This document shows, piece after piece, positions 52,041-60,968 of a stretch of 64,000 nucleotides of DNA; the stretch's first letter is position 1; every line of letters starts with the position of its first letter. This DNA is from Emergencia sp. 1XD21-10 (GTDB lineage: Bacteria > Bacillota > Clostridia > Peptostreptococcales > Anaerovoracaceae). Location of the stretch: positions 142,201 through 206,200 of the forward strand of contig NZ_QWEQ01000005.1 in assembly GCF_009936045.1 (NCBI RefSeq), given 5' to 3'. The notes under the pieces are model-generated. The model worked only from the letters and a program-made list of their open reading frames with translations, was not told the DNA's origin and searched no databases. The position numbers and the translations under genes were made by a program.

Positions 52041-52451
52041 TTACTCTGTCGCTTCCTGCCAAAGGCTTTCTGTGCCCACTTCGCCAGGCTCCCAAACGTT
52101 GCCGTCAACCAGCGACTCCCACGTTTTGCCGTTGTGGCTCACCTTATCACCCTTGCTGTAGGCGTTTGTGCTGTCAGGCTGCTCCCAAGCCGGGATTACG
52201 TCCGGGTCTGGGATAAGCACCTTTGCCCAAAGGCTCGGTGCAGATTCCGGTGTCCAGGCCTCCTGCGTGTCATGTTCCTGTAAGCATCGGTATAAGATGC
52301 TGTCATATGTAAGTCTGTCCCCAGTCTTCACGTGGATATCGCTACGCCACACTGGATACCAGTCTGCATGCTGTAATGCTACCTCATCGGGCGCGGTTGG
52401 CAAGGTTCCTTTAAGCATCCCTATCAATTCTTTTTGTTTATTAGTCAACAT
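52041..52451 (-). CDS. Phage carbohydrate-binding (CBM5/12-like) protein
   Basis: A 136-residue protein with two tryptophan-rich chitin-binding-like modules: WYPVWRSDIHVKTGDRLTYDSILYRCLQEHDTQEAWTPESA (key parts WYPVW, YRCLQEH, WTPESAPSLW) and AYSKGDKVSHNGKTWESLVDGNVWEPG. Such proteins sit at phage tail tips and bind cell-surface polysaccharide. The ATG has an AGAGGT site and overlaps the end of the preceding gene by 11 bp. It is the last gene before the operon terminator. Confidence 0.8.
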   Translation of the reverse strand: MLTNKQKELIGMLKGTLPTAPDEVALQHADWYPVWRSDIHVKTGDRLTYDSILYRCLQEHDTQEAWTPESAPSLWAKVLIPDPDVIPAWEQPDSTNAYSKGDKVSHNGKTWESLVDGNVWEPGEVGTESLWQEATE

Positions 52452-52871
52452 TTTTTCTTACCTCTCGTTTAATTTCGTCCACAGCTTCGTTTTTTATTGC
52501 GCAATAAATTTCGTTCGGCATTCCATAGATATTTTGCTCTGGTGTTATACTGGTCAATGTATCTCCGTACACACCATTAACACCCGTATCCACAGATTCC
52601 CCCAGAGAAAACACGCCATCTCTATACTGGAATGCTTGCAGATATCGGCTTGATGCGACGATATAGATATCTTTCCCTAAGCCACAAATCTGAGTTCCCT
52701 TTGATGATACTGCAATAGAGATTTGTCCTATTTTTTGCATATTGCCTGTCTCTAACAGTGACACAAAATTCATTTTTTCAATGGGTTCAAGGCTTTTTTG
52801 ATTATTTTTTTCAATTCCATTTTTCACTTTTAAGCCTTGACCCCCCCCCCGACATTCTTAATGATAATCAT
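52441..52871 (-). CDS. Short tail-fibre paralogue, out of frame through a poly-G tract
   Basis: The true start is probably ATG at 52871 with AGGAAGGAG nine bases before it, reading M-I-I-I-K-N-V then a run of glycines from ten G bases. With ten Gs the frame ends at a stop five codons on. With eleven or eight it continues into the 128-codon frame (KNGIEKNNQKSLEPIEKMNF). That restored N-terminus parallels the larger fibre protein (QNVGGGGLSIKNGVSKQ, NPIEKNMFVSL). The downstream part could also be read from a GTG at 52827. The function is presumably host-surface binding, switched by slippage. Confidence 0.7.
52841..52850. repeat. Homopolymer tract (G10 on coding strand)
   Basis: Ten consecutive C on the plus strand, the only such run seen in the window, placed in codons 8-11 of the short fibre gene. 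The equivalent glycines in the paralogue use GGT and GGA-type mixed codons, so the pure run is not needed for the protein. Confidence 0.9.
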
Positions 52872-53193
52872 TATGTCTAACTCCTTCCTGTACCTGCGCA
52901 ATAACGTTATCTACGATTTCGCGGTACTGTTCATCAGTCAAGCCATATGGGTTCTCCGATGGTTCCTGCCATTCTGGGTTTTCATAAAAACCGTCTTCGG
53001 GTGTGTAGCAGTATTTATCATTTTTAAAATCTTGCGGGATATTATCGACCTCAAAACAATTTACATCATTTGGCGGAAAATCAGCTTCTATCCCATTTTC
53101 CAAAATCAATCTATAGTATCCGTCACCCCTATCTTTACATTCCTTGCCTGTTTCTATTATAAAATCCGTTTCTTTTAGACAAATAATATACAT
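52858..53193 (-). CDS. Small acidic phage protein
   Basis: A 111-residue acidic protein (CKDRGDGYYRLILENGIEAD, YCYTPEDGFYENPEWQEP) ending NVIAQVQEGVRHNDYH. It has an AGGAGGT site and lies between the two fibre-like genes, overlapping the next gene start by 14 bp. No family is recognised; it could be a fibre chaperone or assembly factor. Confidence 0.65.
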   Translation of the reverse strand: MYIICLKETDFIIETGKECKDRGDGYYRLILENGIEADFPPNDVNCFEVDNIPQDFKNDKYCYTPEDGFYENPEWQEPSENPYGLTDEQYREIVDNVIAQVQEGVRHNDYH

Positions 53194-53206
53194 ATTTTAC
53201 CTCCTA

Positions 53207-54454
53207 CTAGTCTGGAATTCTTAAAGCCGCATTCGGACTAACAATTACGTTTAATTTATTATTTTTATGCGCTGATTCTGCACTGACACCAATGGTAATC
53301 GTTCCTTCGTTATTTGACTGGATTAATTCATCAAAAACTACAGCGCTTATTTTTAGTTCTTTCGTCGTTGAATTGTAAGACATACGATAAGAACCTATAA
53401 TTATGCCATTGAAGAACCCACCTGCTGTTTGGCAAATCAACGCTTCAAAATATGGACTGGTGTCTTTAAGTTTAGCTACATATTGGTCGATAAGAATTAT
53501 TCCTTTGACATATTCAAAATTAGCAACTACAGGAAATGTATCATTTTGCATTACATAGCTTGATACATCAAGCGTAGCCAAATCGACCTCAGCTTTTCCT
53601 ATTCTTACAGGTGCTGGCGCATTAGATTGGCAAGCTATCAAAAAATTCCCATTAAGAACAGGAAAGCCATACATATCAGCCGCATACTTGCTTGTCATAG
53701 TCAACATTGCGCCTAGCTTATCTTCGGTCAAATCCAAAAGTTGCACGTAAGTAGTATATTTCGAGTCGACAGATGTATAACCTCTGAGAAGTATTAAATT
53801 TTCGCTCACTTTTCCAATAACACCGTGTCCCATAGTAGTAGAAATTTTTTTTTCCGATACAGTTGAACCAACGATTATAGTATCAGAGTCTTGTTCATAG
53901 TCTACGCTAAACAACTTTCCCAAACTATTCACGGATAAGATAGTGTTTCTATCAAGTGTAATTCCGTTACCAAACACAGATGAACCTGTACCGATTTGTT
54001 TTTTACTCTTTTGAGTAATTTCTAAAGTTTCAAGGTCAACAGACAAAATAAACTCATATGTAGTATTGTTGTTTGCGGTATATCCAGTGGTAAAAAATTT
54101 ATTACTACCCAGTGGTAAAAATTTATCGTTACCACCATAATAAGGGAAATAAAAAGACTTACCAACCGATTTAATAACGCCTGTCATACTAACTTCCACA
54201 GCTTTAATATAACTACTATTTATTTGTAACAAGAAAACATGGTTGCCAGAACTATTTATATCGTTAGCCATACCTATTTTTTTATGGTTTCCTGTACCAT
54301 CATCAGTAATAAAATTCTTGGTATCTATTACCCCGTTAAACGTCAAAGATACAAACATATTCTTTTCTATTGGATTAATGGCTGTCACTTGTTTAGATAC
54401 TCCATTTTTAATGGACAGCCCACCACCACCTACATTTTGTACTGTTAGGCTCAC
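53207..54454 (-). CDS. Phage tail fibre / receptor-binding protein candidate
   Basis: A 415-residue beta-rich protein beginning SLTVQNVGGGGLSIKNG, with many serine/threonine/glycine strands resembling a propeller or fibre and no catalytic motif. It uses GTG, with the stop of the previous gene overlapping (GTGA), and AAGGTGG as ribosome binding site. Its N-terminus is shared with the short poly-G gene, suggesting a common attachment segment with different tips. Confidence 0.7.
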   Translation of the reverse strand: MSLTVQNVGGGGLSIKNGVSKQVTAINPIEKNMFVSLTFNGVIDTKNFITDDGTGNHKKIGMANDINSSGNHVFLLQINSSYIKAVEVSMTGVIKSVGKSFYFPYYGGNDKFLPLGSNKFFTTGYTANNNTTYEFILSVDLETLEITQKSKKQIGTGSSVFGNGITLDRNTILSVNSLGKLFSVDYEQDSDTIIVGSTVSEKKISTTMGHGVIGKVSENLILLRGYTSVDSKYTTYVQLLDLTEDKLGAMLTMTSKYAADMYGFPVLNGNFLIACQSNAPAPVRIGKAEVDLATLDVSSYVMQNDTFPVVANFEYVKGIILIDQYVAKLKDTSPYFEALICQTAGGFFNGIIIGSYRMSYNSTTKELKISAVVFDELIQSNNEGTITIGVSAESAHKNNKLNVIVSPNAALRIPD

Positions 54455-55335
54455 TTCCTCACCACCTTCATAATTACTGGTATATCAACTGTTGGAACAT
54501 CCCCACGGGCTTTTGCGACATTTCGCCCATAGACTGACTCAATTCTTGCATCACAAAACGCATCCGCTTGTTCGTCTGTTGCCGAAGAATTGAGCCATAT
54601 TTCAAGGTCATACATCACTGCAGGGTACTCTGTTTCAAAGTTATAGTTTTTTTCGGTTTGATTCCAGTTCGCTGCAAGCAATGCCCCTTCTTCGTATTGT
54701 GCCGCATTCTCAAAACCCTGACCTTGCAAATCAGCAATCATTCCTTCAATGATATCTTTTTTTTGGTCAATATATCCAGCCGTATTCTCAATTTCTTGTG
54801 TAAACCATTCTGTTAAATTATTGTTTTGACCTGTGAACCATTGCTCGAATTCTTTTTCAAATTCGCTGTAATTTGCTGCAATTTGAGCAAATATATTATC
54901 AAGGTCAAGCTGCGGGGCTTCGGCAATCAACGATGTTATTGTTGTACCTGACCACTGAAAACGACAAAATGGGAATTGATACACATTGCCGCCACCATCA
55001 AGATCTTCTTGTACTAAATCTTCCGTGTTTAACACTTTGATATATCCCTGTCTAAACTCTTCAATAGTATTTTCTTTTGACAGGTCAATCTCATAAACAA
55101 TTCTGTTAAAGCCCTCTGCAAAACCTCTGTCAGACGCTATTGCCTCGTTCTCTTCCACATTCAGCAGTCTTCCTTGTATAAAAAAATAGCCTGGACTAAT
55201 GGTTACTTGCGTATCATCATGCGACACGCTGCACCCTTTAGTCACGCCGTTTTGCTTATTTAGAAAAACGTTTTGAAAGTGAGCAAAGTCTGAAGAATAG
55301 AATGTCTGTTCTGAAAAAGTGATTCCTCTAATCAT
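54451..55335 (-). CDS. Phage minor structural / baseplate-type protein
   Basis: A 294-residue protein. The first 60 residues (GITFSEQTFYSSDFAHFQ, VSHDDTQVTISPGYFFIQGR) have the start typical of Firmicutes phage structural proteins placed after the tail-tip gene. A helical middle (IAANYSEFEKEFEQWFTGQN) could trimerise, and the C-terminal part has EIWLNSSATDEQADAF. ATGA overlap with the upstream gene. The role in the tail tip is inferred from order. Confidence 0.7.
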   Translation of the reverse strand: MIRGITFSEQTFYSSDFAHFQNVFLNKQNGVTKGCSVSHDDTQVTISPGYFFIQGRLLNVEENEAIASDRGFAEGFNRIVYEIDLSKENTIEEFRQGYIKVLNTEDLVQEDLDGGGNVYQFPFCRFQWSGTTITSLIAEAPQLDLDNIFAQIAANYSEFEKEFEQWFTGQNNNLTEWFTQEIENTAGYIDQKKDIIEGMIADLQGQGFENAAQYEEGALLAANWNQTEKNYNFETEYPAVMYDLEIWLNSSATDEQADAFCDARIESVYGRNVAKARGDVPTVDIPVIMKVVRK

Positions 55336-56387
55336 TTTTTCTTTTCAACTCCCTTCAATTTTTCAATCAATGTAACTTTAAGATTGCCAAGTTTCACGCT
55401 TACCACTGAACTGCTATTAGCACGCTCTGTTGCCGTAATAATTGAATCTCTAATGCCGCTAGCGGTCTTTACGGTGCATTTATGACCAACATAGATATCC
55501 GTAGCATCAATTAGCTTTGATCGCAGGACAAGGTCAAATTCAATTTTATGATTGTAACTGTTTCCAGTGAATTTATCCCTTGCCTCCTGAATCATCGTGG
55601 CTTCATCTTCTGCTTTTGATACAATAACGTCAGTCGTTCCTTTTGCCCTGTCAGGATCATGCATATTTTCTGTAATGGTTCGATCGGTGCGCAGGAAGAA
55701 ATGTCTAATACTTTCCGTTGTCACTTCGTTCACTGTTTTCTGCCATACCACAGTTAATTTTGTTAAGGCTTTAACCTCGATCTGCTCCGTTAGATTAATC
55801 ACCTGCGGTATTCTCGTATCAATCAACAGCGGGGTTTGTTCTCTCTTTTCAATTGTTATTTCTAGGTGTTCGCCATCGAACCTAAAATCTACAAAAATCC
55901 CGTAATTTGTCAGCGCATTGCCGATGTAGGTGCACAGATTGTAAATTCCACCGTCTTCTACATCCACTTTTGCGGCAATTGGCGTATGTGTTTTGGTAGT
56001 AACATTCAGATAGCCAATGTTGACCAGCTGGTCTTCATTCATAATCCAATTTCTTCTAATTTGTGCAGCGATAAAATCTTCAATTCCTGTCTGCAAAAAA
56101 GATTCATCTGCCAGCACTATTTTTTGATCAAATAAGGTCTGCATTTCCAGCAGGGTTATTGTATACCCGCTGTGATCTTTTTCATTTTCGATTGCACTGA
56201 TGATGCCTTGGAATACTATTCCGCCATCGTTCAGCAGAACAAAATCATCTTCAGCCGCAACTGGTTTGCGTGCCAGCACGATCTGACTTTTACCGCCGTA
56301 ATCAGAGTCACAAGAAATACTGTACTGTACAACTGTAAGAGTATCGGAAAGGGTATAGGACTGGCGTGAAATGATATTCGCAATCAT
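55332..56387 (-). CDS. Phage tail-associated protein (Gp37-like / tail tip)
   Basis: A 351-residue protein following the distal tail gene, the place of the tail-tip component that in many Firmicutes siphoviruses resembles ReqiPepy6 Gp37. Recognisable parts are GGIVFQGIISAIENEKD, IRRNWIMNEDQLVN and the KFTGNSYNHKIEFDL segment. ATG at 56387 is chosen because AGGGGGTG lies 7 bp upstream; the longer ORF start lacks one. Confidence 0.78.
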   Translation of the reverse strand: MIANIISRQSYTLSDTLTVVQYSISCDSDYGGKSQIVLARKPVAAEDDFVLLNDGGIVFQGIISAIENEKDHSGYTITLLEMQTLFDQKIVLADESFLQTGIEDFIAAQIRRNWIMNEDQLVNIGYLNVTTKTHTPIAAKVDVEDGGIYNLCTYIGNALTNYGIFVDFRFDGEHLEITIEKREQTPLLIDTRIPQVINLTEQIEVKALTKLTVVWQKTVNEVTTESIRHFFLRTDRTITENMHDPDRAKGTTDVIVSKAEDEATMIQEARDKFTGNSYNHKIEFDLVLRSKLIDATDIYVGHKCTVKTASGIRDSIITATERANSSSVVSVKLGNLKVTLIEKLKGVEKKK

Positions 56388-56391
56388 TCTT

Positions 56392-57222
56392 TTACACCCC
56401 CTTATAGTACTTTTCAAGATTCATGACGATATTGTTCATTTTTCCTGCGTCACAACGGAAGTAAATATCGCAATCACCCTGCGGCAACTTGAAAAAATTA
56501 TCATTCACGAAATCAAGACAGTCTTTGCGATCTTCTCCATTAACTTCGATGAATAGGTCATCATCGAAGGTGCTGAAGGTCAATTTTTCATCAGACCGAA
56601 GGCTGATATTGAATCGTACCTGATGCACCAGCTTATTGTCTTGATAAACCATCAAAATAGGATTTGTGCAGTATCCTGTGAAAGATACCACAAAAGGACT
56701 TTTAACGTGCCCGTCATTATGGAATGAAAAGTAAACATAATTCAGATCATTGAATCGTGTTTCCCATTTAAAATCCCATCTTACTTCTCTTTCTGCCCGC
56801 TGGATGCGGTATTCGAATTCTTCTTCTGTGTAGAACAGCGACTTGCATTTGAATGTAAGCGGCACCTGAAACTGCTGCCGCATGTTGTATCCGCCTTTTT
56901 CAATGCTCACCAAATCTACATCAGCAAAATACTCAACGCCGACCCCTGATGGTTCATAGATTAACACCAGCGATTTTGCAGCAGTAACAAATGCTACAAA
57001 ATCCTGAAATGTGTTGTACATTCGCTTCGGAAAAACCAGCGTGCCCGATAATTCGGGCTGCGCCAGTTCCATATTGTTGTTGATCCACAAGTCGCCAACT
57101 TTTAAATAATCGGCATCGTATTTGATTCCGAAGCCGCTAGGCTGCGTAAAGAAACCGTCTTCTGCGCTATTCATACCTTTTCTAGCGCCTTTTTCATTCA
57201 TTAGGTAGAATTTACTAGCCAT
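56392..57222 (-). CDS. Phage distal tail protein (Dit-like)
   Basis: A 276-residue protein right after the tape measure gene, with the distal tail pattern: FPKRMYNTFQDFVAFVTAAK, a VPLTFKCKSLFYTEEEFEYR linker and a second beta domain with INGEDRKDCLDFV-like NVNGEDRKD/FVNDNFFKLPQGDCDIYF. It joins the tube to the tail tip. Its start directly abuts the tape measure stop. Confidence 0.82.
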   Translation of the reverse strand: MASKFYLMNEKGARKGMNSAEDGFFTQPSGFGIKYDADYLKVGDLWINNNMELAQPELSGTLVFPKRMYNTFQDFVAFVTAAKSLVLIYEPSGVGVEYFADVDLVSIEKGGYNMRQQFQVPLTFKCKSLFYTEEEFEYRIQRAEREVRWDFKWETRFNDLNYVYFSFHNDGHVKSPFVVSFTGYCTNPILMVYQDNKLVHQVRFNISLRSDEKLTFSTFDDDLFIEVNGEDRKDCLDFVNDNFFKLPQGDCDIYFRCDAGKMNNIVMNLEKYYKGV

Positions 57223-60200
57223 TTAATAAATCACCCCCAAATCTTTGTTCACAGCCTTGCTTATCTCTTTACTGTTTAAATAGACTTTCGTATCCTTGTC
57301 TAAAATCGCCTGCAGGATTGCTTTCAGAACTGCTATCAGTTCGCCGTTCTGTTCTGACACCGCCTGACGAATATATCCCAGTAACACATCAATCGGCGCA
57401 ATCGCTTCCGCTCCTGCTTCGCCGCCGAGATGATATGTGCCAGACCTAGGGCTATACCCAAATATCGTGGGCTCTGTCAAAATGCCCCCAGCAGCGTGCT
57501 TTGATATTGTTTTTGTTGCCTTTTTGGTGCTTTTTGATTTTGGGCTTGCATCAGTACTCTGCACTCCATCTACAGAGGACAACGCATTCTGCATCTCCTG
57601 AACAGCATTTTTGACAGACTGCGCTGCACTGTTCATTTTGCTTTTGATATTATTAAGAATCTGGCTAAACTTTTCCGATACAGTGCTAGACATACTTCCC
57701 GTCTTACTTTTGAAGCTGTCCATCATGGTTTTCAAGGTTTCAACAGTCGCTTCTGCAGCCGCAGAAGTCTTTTCCTTAATTGTCTTACTAATGCTTGAAA
57801 ATTTCTTTTTCGTTGTTGTCTGCATGCTGTCCAGCGTCTGCTGATAATTGTTCATTGCAGCTTCGATATCAGCCAGCACTTCCGTTCCCAGTTCTTCAGT
57901 TGCCTGATTTTTTGCCTGCTGCTGCCGCTGGTTGTATAAATCGACATACTTCTGCAGCTGTTCTTCGGTCATGCTGTTGATTGCCTTAACCTGCTGCAAA
58001 CTGCTGACACCCATATCCTGTATCGCTTTGAATAAATCAGTATCGCCGATTTTGTCTTTGAGTGTAGACATGTTCGTCTCGTACTCTGTTAAAGCATCTA
58101 CCTGTGTTTGCAGATTATTTATAAGTTTATCACCGGTTAAAGGATTTTCTTCATCGACATCTTGCTTAAATTCGTCAAACAGACTAAAGGCGCTTAGAAT
58201 CTCGTTGGTTCTATCAACAATCTTCTGGTTCGCCGCTTCAACTGCATCCGCATAAGTACGTTCTGCTTCCGCCAGCTGCTCCATATAGCTTTCATGGGCT
58301 TCATAGTACCTTTTATCTGCTTCTATCCTTGCGTCAGTTCCTTTTGTGCATTGTTTCCTGATATTGTTCCAATAGTCCATCTCATCTTTAATGGACATAT
58401 TGTTATATGTCTTGTACTTATCAAGGCGTTTTTCGGCTTTTTCAAGCAACTTCTGATCCAGTTCCTCTGCCGCCTTAACCAGCTTTTTCTTTGCTTTGAT
58501 ATACTCTTGGTCTGCCGCAATCCTCGCTTTAGTCCCCTTCTTGCACTGTTTTCTGATATTATCCCAGTAAAGCATTTCATCTTTCAGGCTAACACTGTGA
58601 TATGTCTTGTAGTTAGACAGCTTTTCTTTTGCTGCCTTGACAACCTCGCTTGCAACCTGACTTGCTGATTTTTTCGCGTTTTCTTTGGCGTTCATCACGC
58701 CTGCTACAAGCCCTTTTCCGATGCTCTCCCCAAGACTCTTCTTTGACATCTTGTATACGTTAGCTTCTTCCTTTGTCATGCCCTTGATTACACCTAAAGC
58801 AAGGTTTTTGCCGACCTGCTTCTCCATAACCGTGGAAGGGGAATGGATTCCAAAGAAAGATTTGATTCCGTCAAGGATTGACTTGCCGAACCCCTTAATT
58901 TTGGACAGCACCCAATCTTTCGCATTTCCAATACCATTCCAAAGCCCTTTCACAAGGTTTTTGCCGATTGAAAGCATCTTGCCAGGAAGTTTTCCAATTA
59001 CCCTGGCTATTTCCGTCACAATTGCATTGGCGGCGGATTTTAAATTCGCAGTATGCTTGATAATGCTCACCAGTTTGCTTATTGCCTGTTTGCCTAGATC
59101 AAATAATCTTTTGGGTAAGGTTTTAATTACATTTACGATGGTATCCTTTACCTTTGTTCCTGCCGTCTTAACAAACCCAATGGCTCCAACTATACCATTT
59201 TTCAAAAAAGTAATTATCTGCTTACCAATTTTAAGCCAATTAAATGCCAGTAAAACATCAACGACCGCCTTAATGATTTTCGGGATATTAGACACCAATG
59301 TCGGAATCGCCTGTATCAAACCTTTTGCCAAAGTTAAAATCAACTTGCCTGCCGTTGCTAACAGCTTCGGCGCATTGTCGTTAATGATACTTGCAATATT
59401 GCTGACGATTGTCGGCACCTTGGCAATCAATGATGGCAGGCTGTCCATTAAGCCTTTCGCCAAATTCACGATTAAGTTTAGCCCTGACTGTATCAACTGC
59501 GGGGCATTTTCTTTAAGCGTCGTTGTCAGGTTTAAAATGATATCAAGTGCCCTGTTGATTAAGTTCGGCAGGTTATTTTTGATTCCCTCTCCCAACTTGT
59601 TAATCAAGTTTGCCCCTGACTGCATCATCTGCGGCAGGTTGTTTTGTAAGGCTGTAAGTAATGTCGACCCAATAGCTTTGACCATTGACACCGCCGATGA
59701 TAACAGACTTGGCAGAATCTGCATCAGCATCGACGGCAACTTTTGCAGTATTGGTGGCACGATTGTTTCAATCAGTGTACCGATACTTTCAAGCGTAGTC
59801 TGGATACGTGGTATCAGATTGTCACCCACGGTCAAAATGCTGTTACCCAGATTTTGGGTCAGCTGCTTCATGTCCTGATCGCCCGCTGCAAGCCCTACCA
59901 GGAAATTCTCCCATGCGGACTTTGCACTGGCAATAGATCCCTGAATAGTGGTGCTGGCTTCAAGAGCAGTTGTGCCCGTAATACCAAGATTGTTTTGTAT
60001 TTCATGGATAGCCAGAATCATCTGGTCGAATGTGACATTATCCAGACTGTCAATTTTCTCTTTTAAGATACCCGAATCATTGATTAGGCGTATCATTTCG
60101 GTCTGTGTGCCACCATAACCAAGTTTTAGGTTGTCCAGCATGGTGTAGTTCTGCTTTGCGAAACCTTGGTATGCGTCCTGTATGGACTCCATGCTGGTTC

Positions 60201-60654
60201 CCATCTTGTTGGCATTATCAGCCATGTCAGTGATTGCAAGGTCAGCTATGTCAGCTGCCTTTGCAGTATCGCCTCCCAAGCCTTGAAGCAGGGATGCTGA
60301 GAAGCTGGTTACTGTCTCCATGTATTTGTTTGCAGACAGTCCAGCTGTTTTGTACGCATTATCTGCGTAAGTTTGCACTTTGCCTGCGCTATCTTTAAAC
60401 AGTGTTTCTACACCACCAACCAGTTGCTCGTAATCACCAAAGCCCGACACTGCCGCTTTTGTGATTGCCGCAATGCCTGTAGCTGCTGCGGCTGTGGCTG
60501 CAGTCATTGCTTTAACAGTCAAAGTGCCTATTTTTTTAAAGGCTGCTCCAATCTTACCGCTGGATTTTTCAGCCTTATCTGTCGTTTCGTCAATTTCTTT
60601 GTTCGCAAGCGCATTATTTATTGCGATTGTCCCGAACAACTGAAATAATTCCAT
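57223..60654 (-). CDS. Phage tail tape measure protein
   Basis: At 1143 residues the longest prophage gene here; it sets tail length. The N-terminus (about 30-270) is the conserved TMP domain (GDYEQLVGGVETLFKDSAGK, YMETVTSFSASLLQGLGGD). Residues about 285-480 are hydrophobic repeats of about 40 residues with an (N/A)xPxLIxxxLxLIxxLxKGL pattern. About 680-800 carry a duplicated 50-residue unit (LKDEMLYWDNIRKQCKKGT and IKDEMDYWNNIRKQCTKGT). Coiled-coil sequence follows. About 1 nm of tail per 7 residues would predict a tail near 160-170 nm, a rough family rule. Confidence 0.93.
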   Translation of the reverse strand: MELFQLFGTIAINNALANKEIDETTDKAEKSSGKIGAAFKKIGTLTVKAMTAATAAAATGIAAITKAAVSGFGDYEQLVGGVETLFKDSAGKVQTYADNAYKTAGLSANKYMETVTSFSASLLQGLGGDTAKAADIADLAITDMADNANKMGTSMESIQDAYQGFAKQNYTMLDNLKLGYGGTQTEMIRLINDSGILKEKIDSLDNVTFDQMILAIHEIQNNLGITGTTALEASTTIQGSIASAKSAWENFLVGLAAGDQDMKQLTQNLGNSILTVGDNLIPRIQTTLESIGTLIETIVPPILQKLPSMLMQILPSLLSSAVSMVKAIGSTLLTALQNNLPQMMQSGANLINKLGEGIKNNLPNLINRALDIILNLTTTLKENAPQLIQSGLNLIVNLAKGLMDSLPSLIAKVPTIVSNIASIINDNAPKLLATAGKLILTLAKGLIQAIPTLVSNIPKIIKAVVDVLLAFNWLKIGKQIITFLKNGIVGAIGFVKTAGTKVKDTIVNVIKTLPKRLFDLGKQAISKLVSIIKHTANLKSAANAIVTEIARVIGKLPGKMLSIGKNLVKGLWNGIGNAKDWVLSKIKGFGKSILDGIKSFFGIHSPSTVMEKQVGKNLALGVIKGMTKEEANVYKMSKKSLGESIGKGLVAGVMNAKENAKKSASQVASEVVKAAKEKLSNYKTYHSVSLKDEMLYWDNIRKQCKKGTKARIAADQEYIKAKKKLVKAAEELDQKLLEKAEKRLDKYKTYNNMSIKDEMDYWNNIRKQCTKGTDARIEADKRYYEAHESYMEQLAEAERTYADAVEAANQKIVDRTNEILSAFSLFDEFKQDVDEENPLTGDKLINNLQTQVDALTEYETNMSTLKDKIGDTDLFKAIQDMGVSSLQQVKAINSMTEEQLQKYVDLYNQRQQQAKNQATEELGTEVLADIEAAMNNYQQTLDSMQTTTKKKFSSISKTIKEKTSAAAEATVETLKTMMDSFKSKTGSMSSTVSEKFSQILNNIKSKMNSAAQSVKNAVQEMQNALSSVDGVQSTDASPKSKSTKKATKTISKHAAGGILTEPTIFGYSPRSGTYHLGGEAGAEAIAPIDVLLGYIRQAVSEQNGELIAVLKAILQAILDKDTKVYLNSKEISKAVNKDLGVIY

Positions 60655-60666
60655 TGGTTTCCTCCC

Positions 60667-60945
60667 TTACAAACTGAAGGATTCCAGTATTGATTGTGAA
60701 TTTTTTACAGTTGCTTCAATTTCATTCATATCTGCTTCTTCTGGCTCTGCATCTCCACTACAACTTTTAACAAAATCATCAAACGACATATTGTAAATTT
60801 TGTGCAGGTAATACTCCCATTGCGTTTTTTCATTCAGTTCTTCATTTCTGAATCTGATAAAGTTACAAATGAAGTCGTGCAGTTGTTCCGTTACCAGCAT
60901 CTGTTGCAGCAGTTCCAAGGGATTGCTATACCGTTGATATAGCAA
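60667..60945 (-). CDS. Tail assembly chaperone, downstream part (probable -1 frameshift product)
   Basis: The 92-codon frame has only a TTG start and no good ribosome binding site. It is open upstream in the -1 frame across the end of the preceding gene: after AAAA at 60981-60984 the -1 frame reads IVQINDSGRFWDLLYQRYSN and on through this ORF. This fits the G/GT arrangement of tail assembly chaperones, in which a small share of ribosomes slips to make a longer protein. The heptamer is not the canonical kind (only an A-AAA slip), so efficiency is uncertain. Confidence 0.7.
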   Translation of the reverse strand: MLYQRYSNPLELLQQMLVTEQLHDFICNFIRFRNEELNEKTQWEYYLHKIYNMSFDDFVKSCSGDAEPEEADMNEIEATVKNSQSILESFSL

Positions 60946-60968
60946 ATCCCAGAACCTGCCGCTGTCGT

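Noticed and set aside
52841..52850. Poly-C run as a simple sequencing error
   Set aside because: It cannot be excluded without reads, but a strong ribosome binding site, a paralogous N-terminus and an open frame on both sides make a real slippage tract the better explanation.
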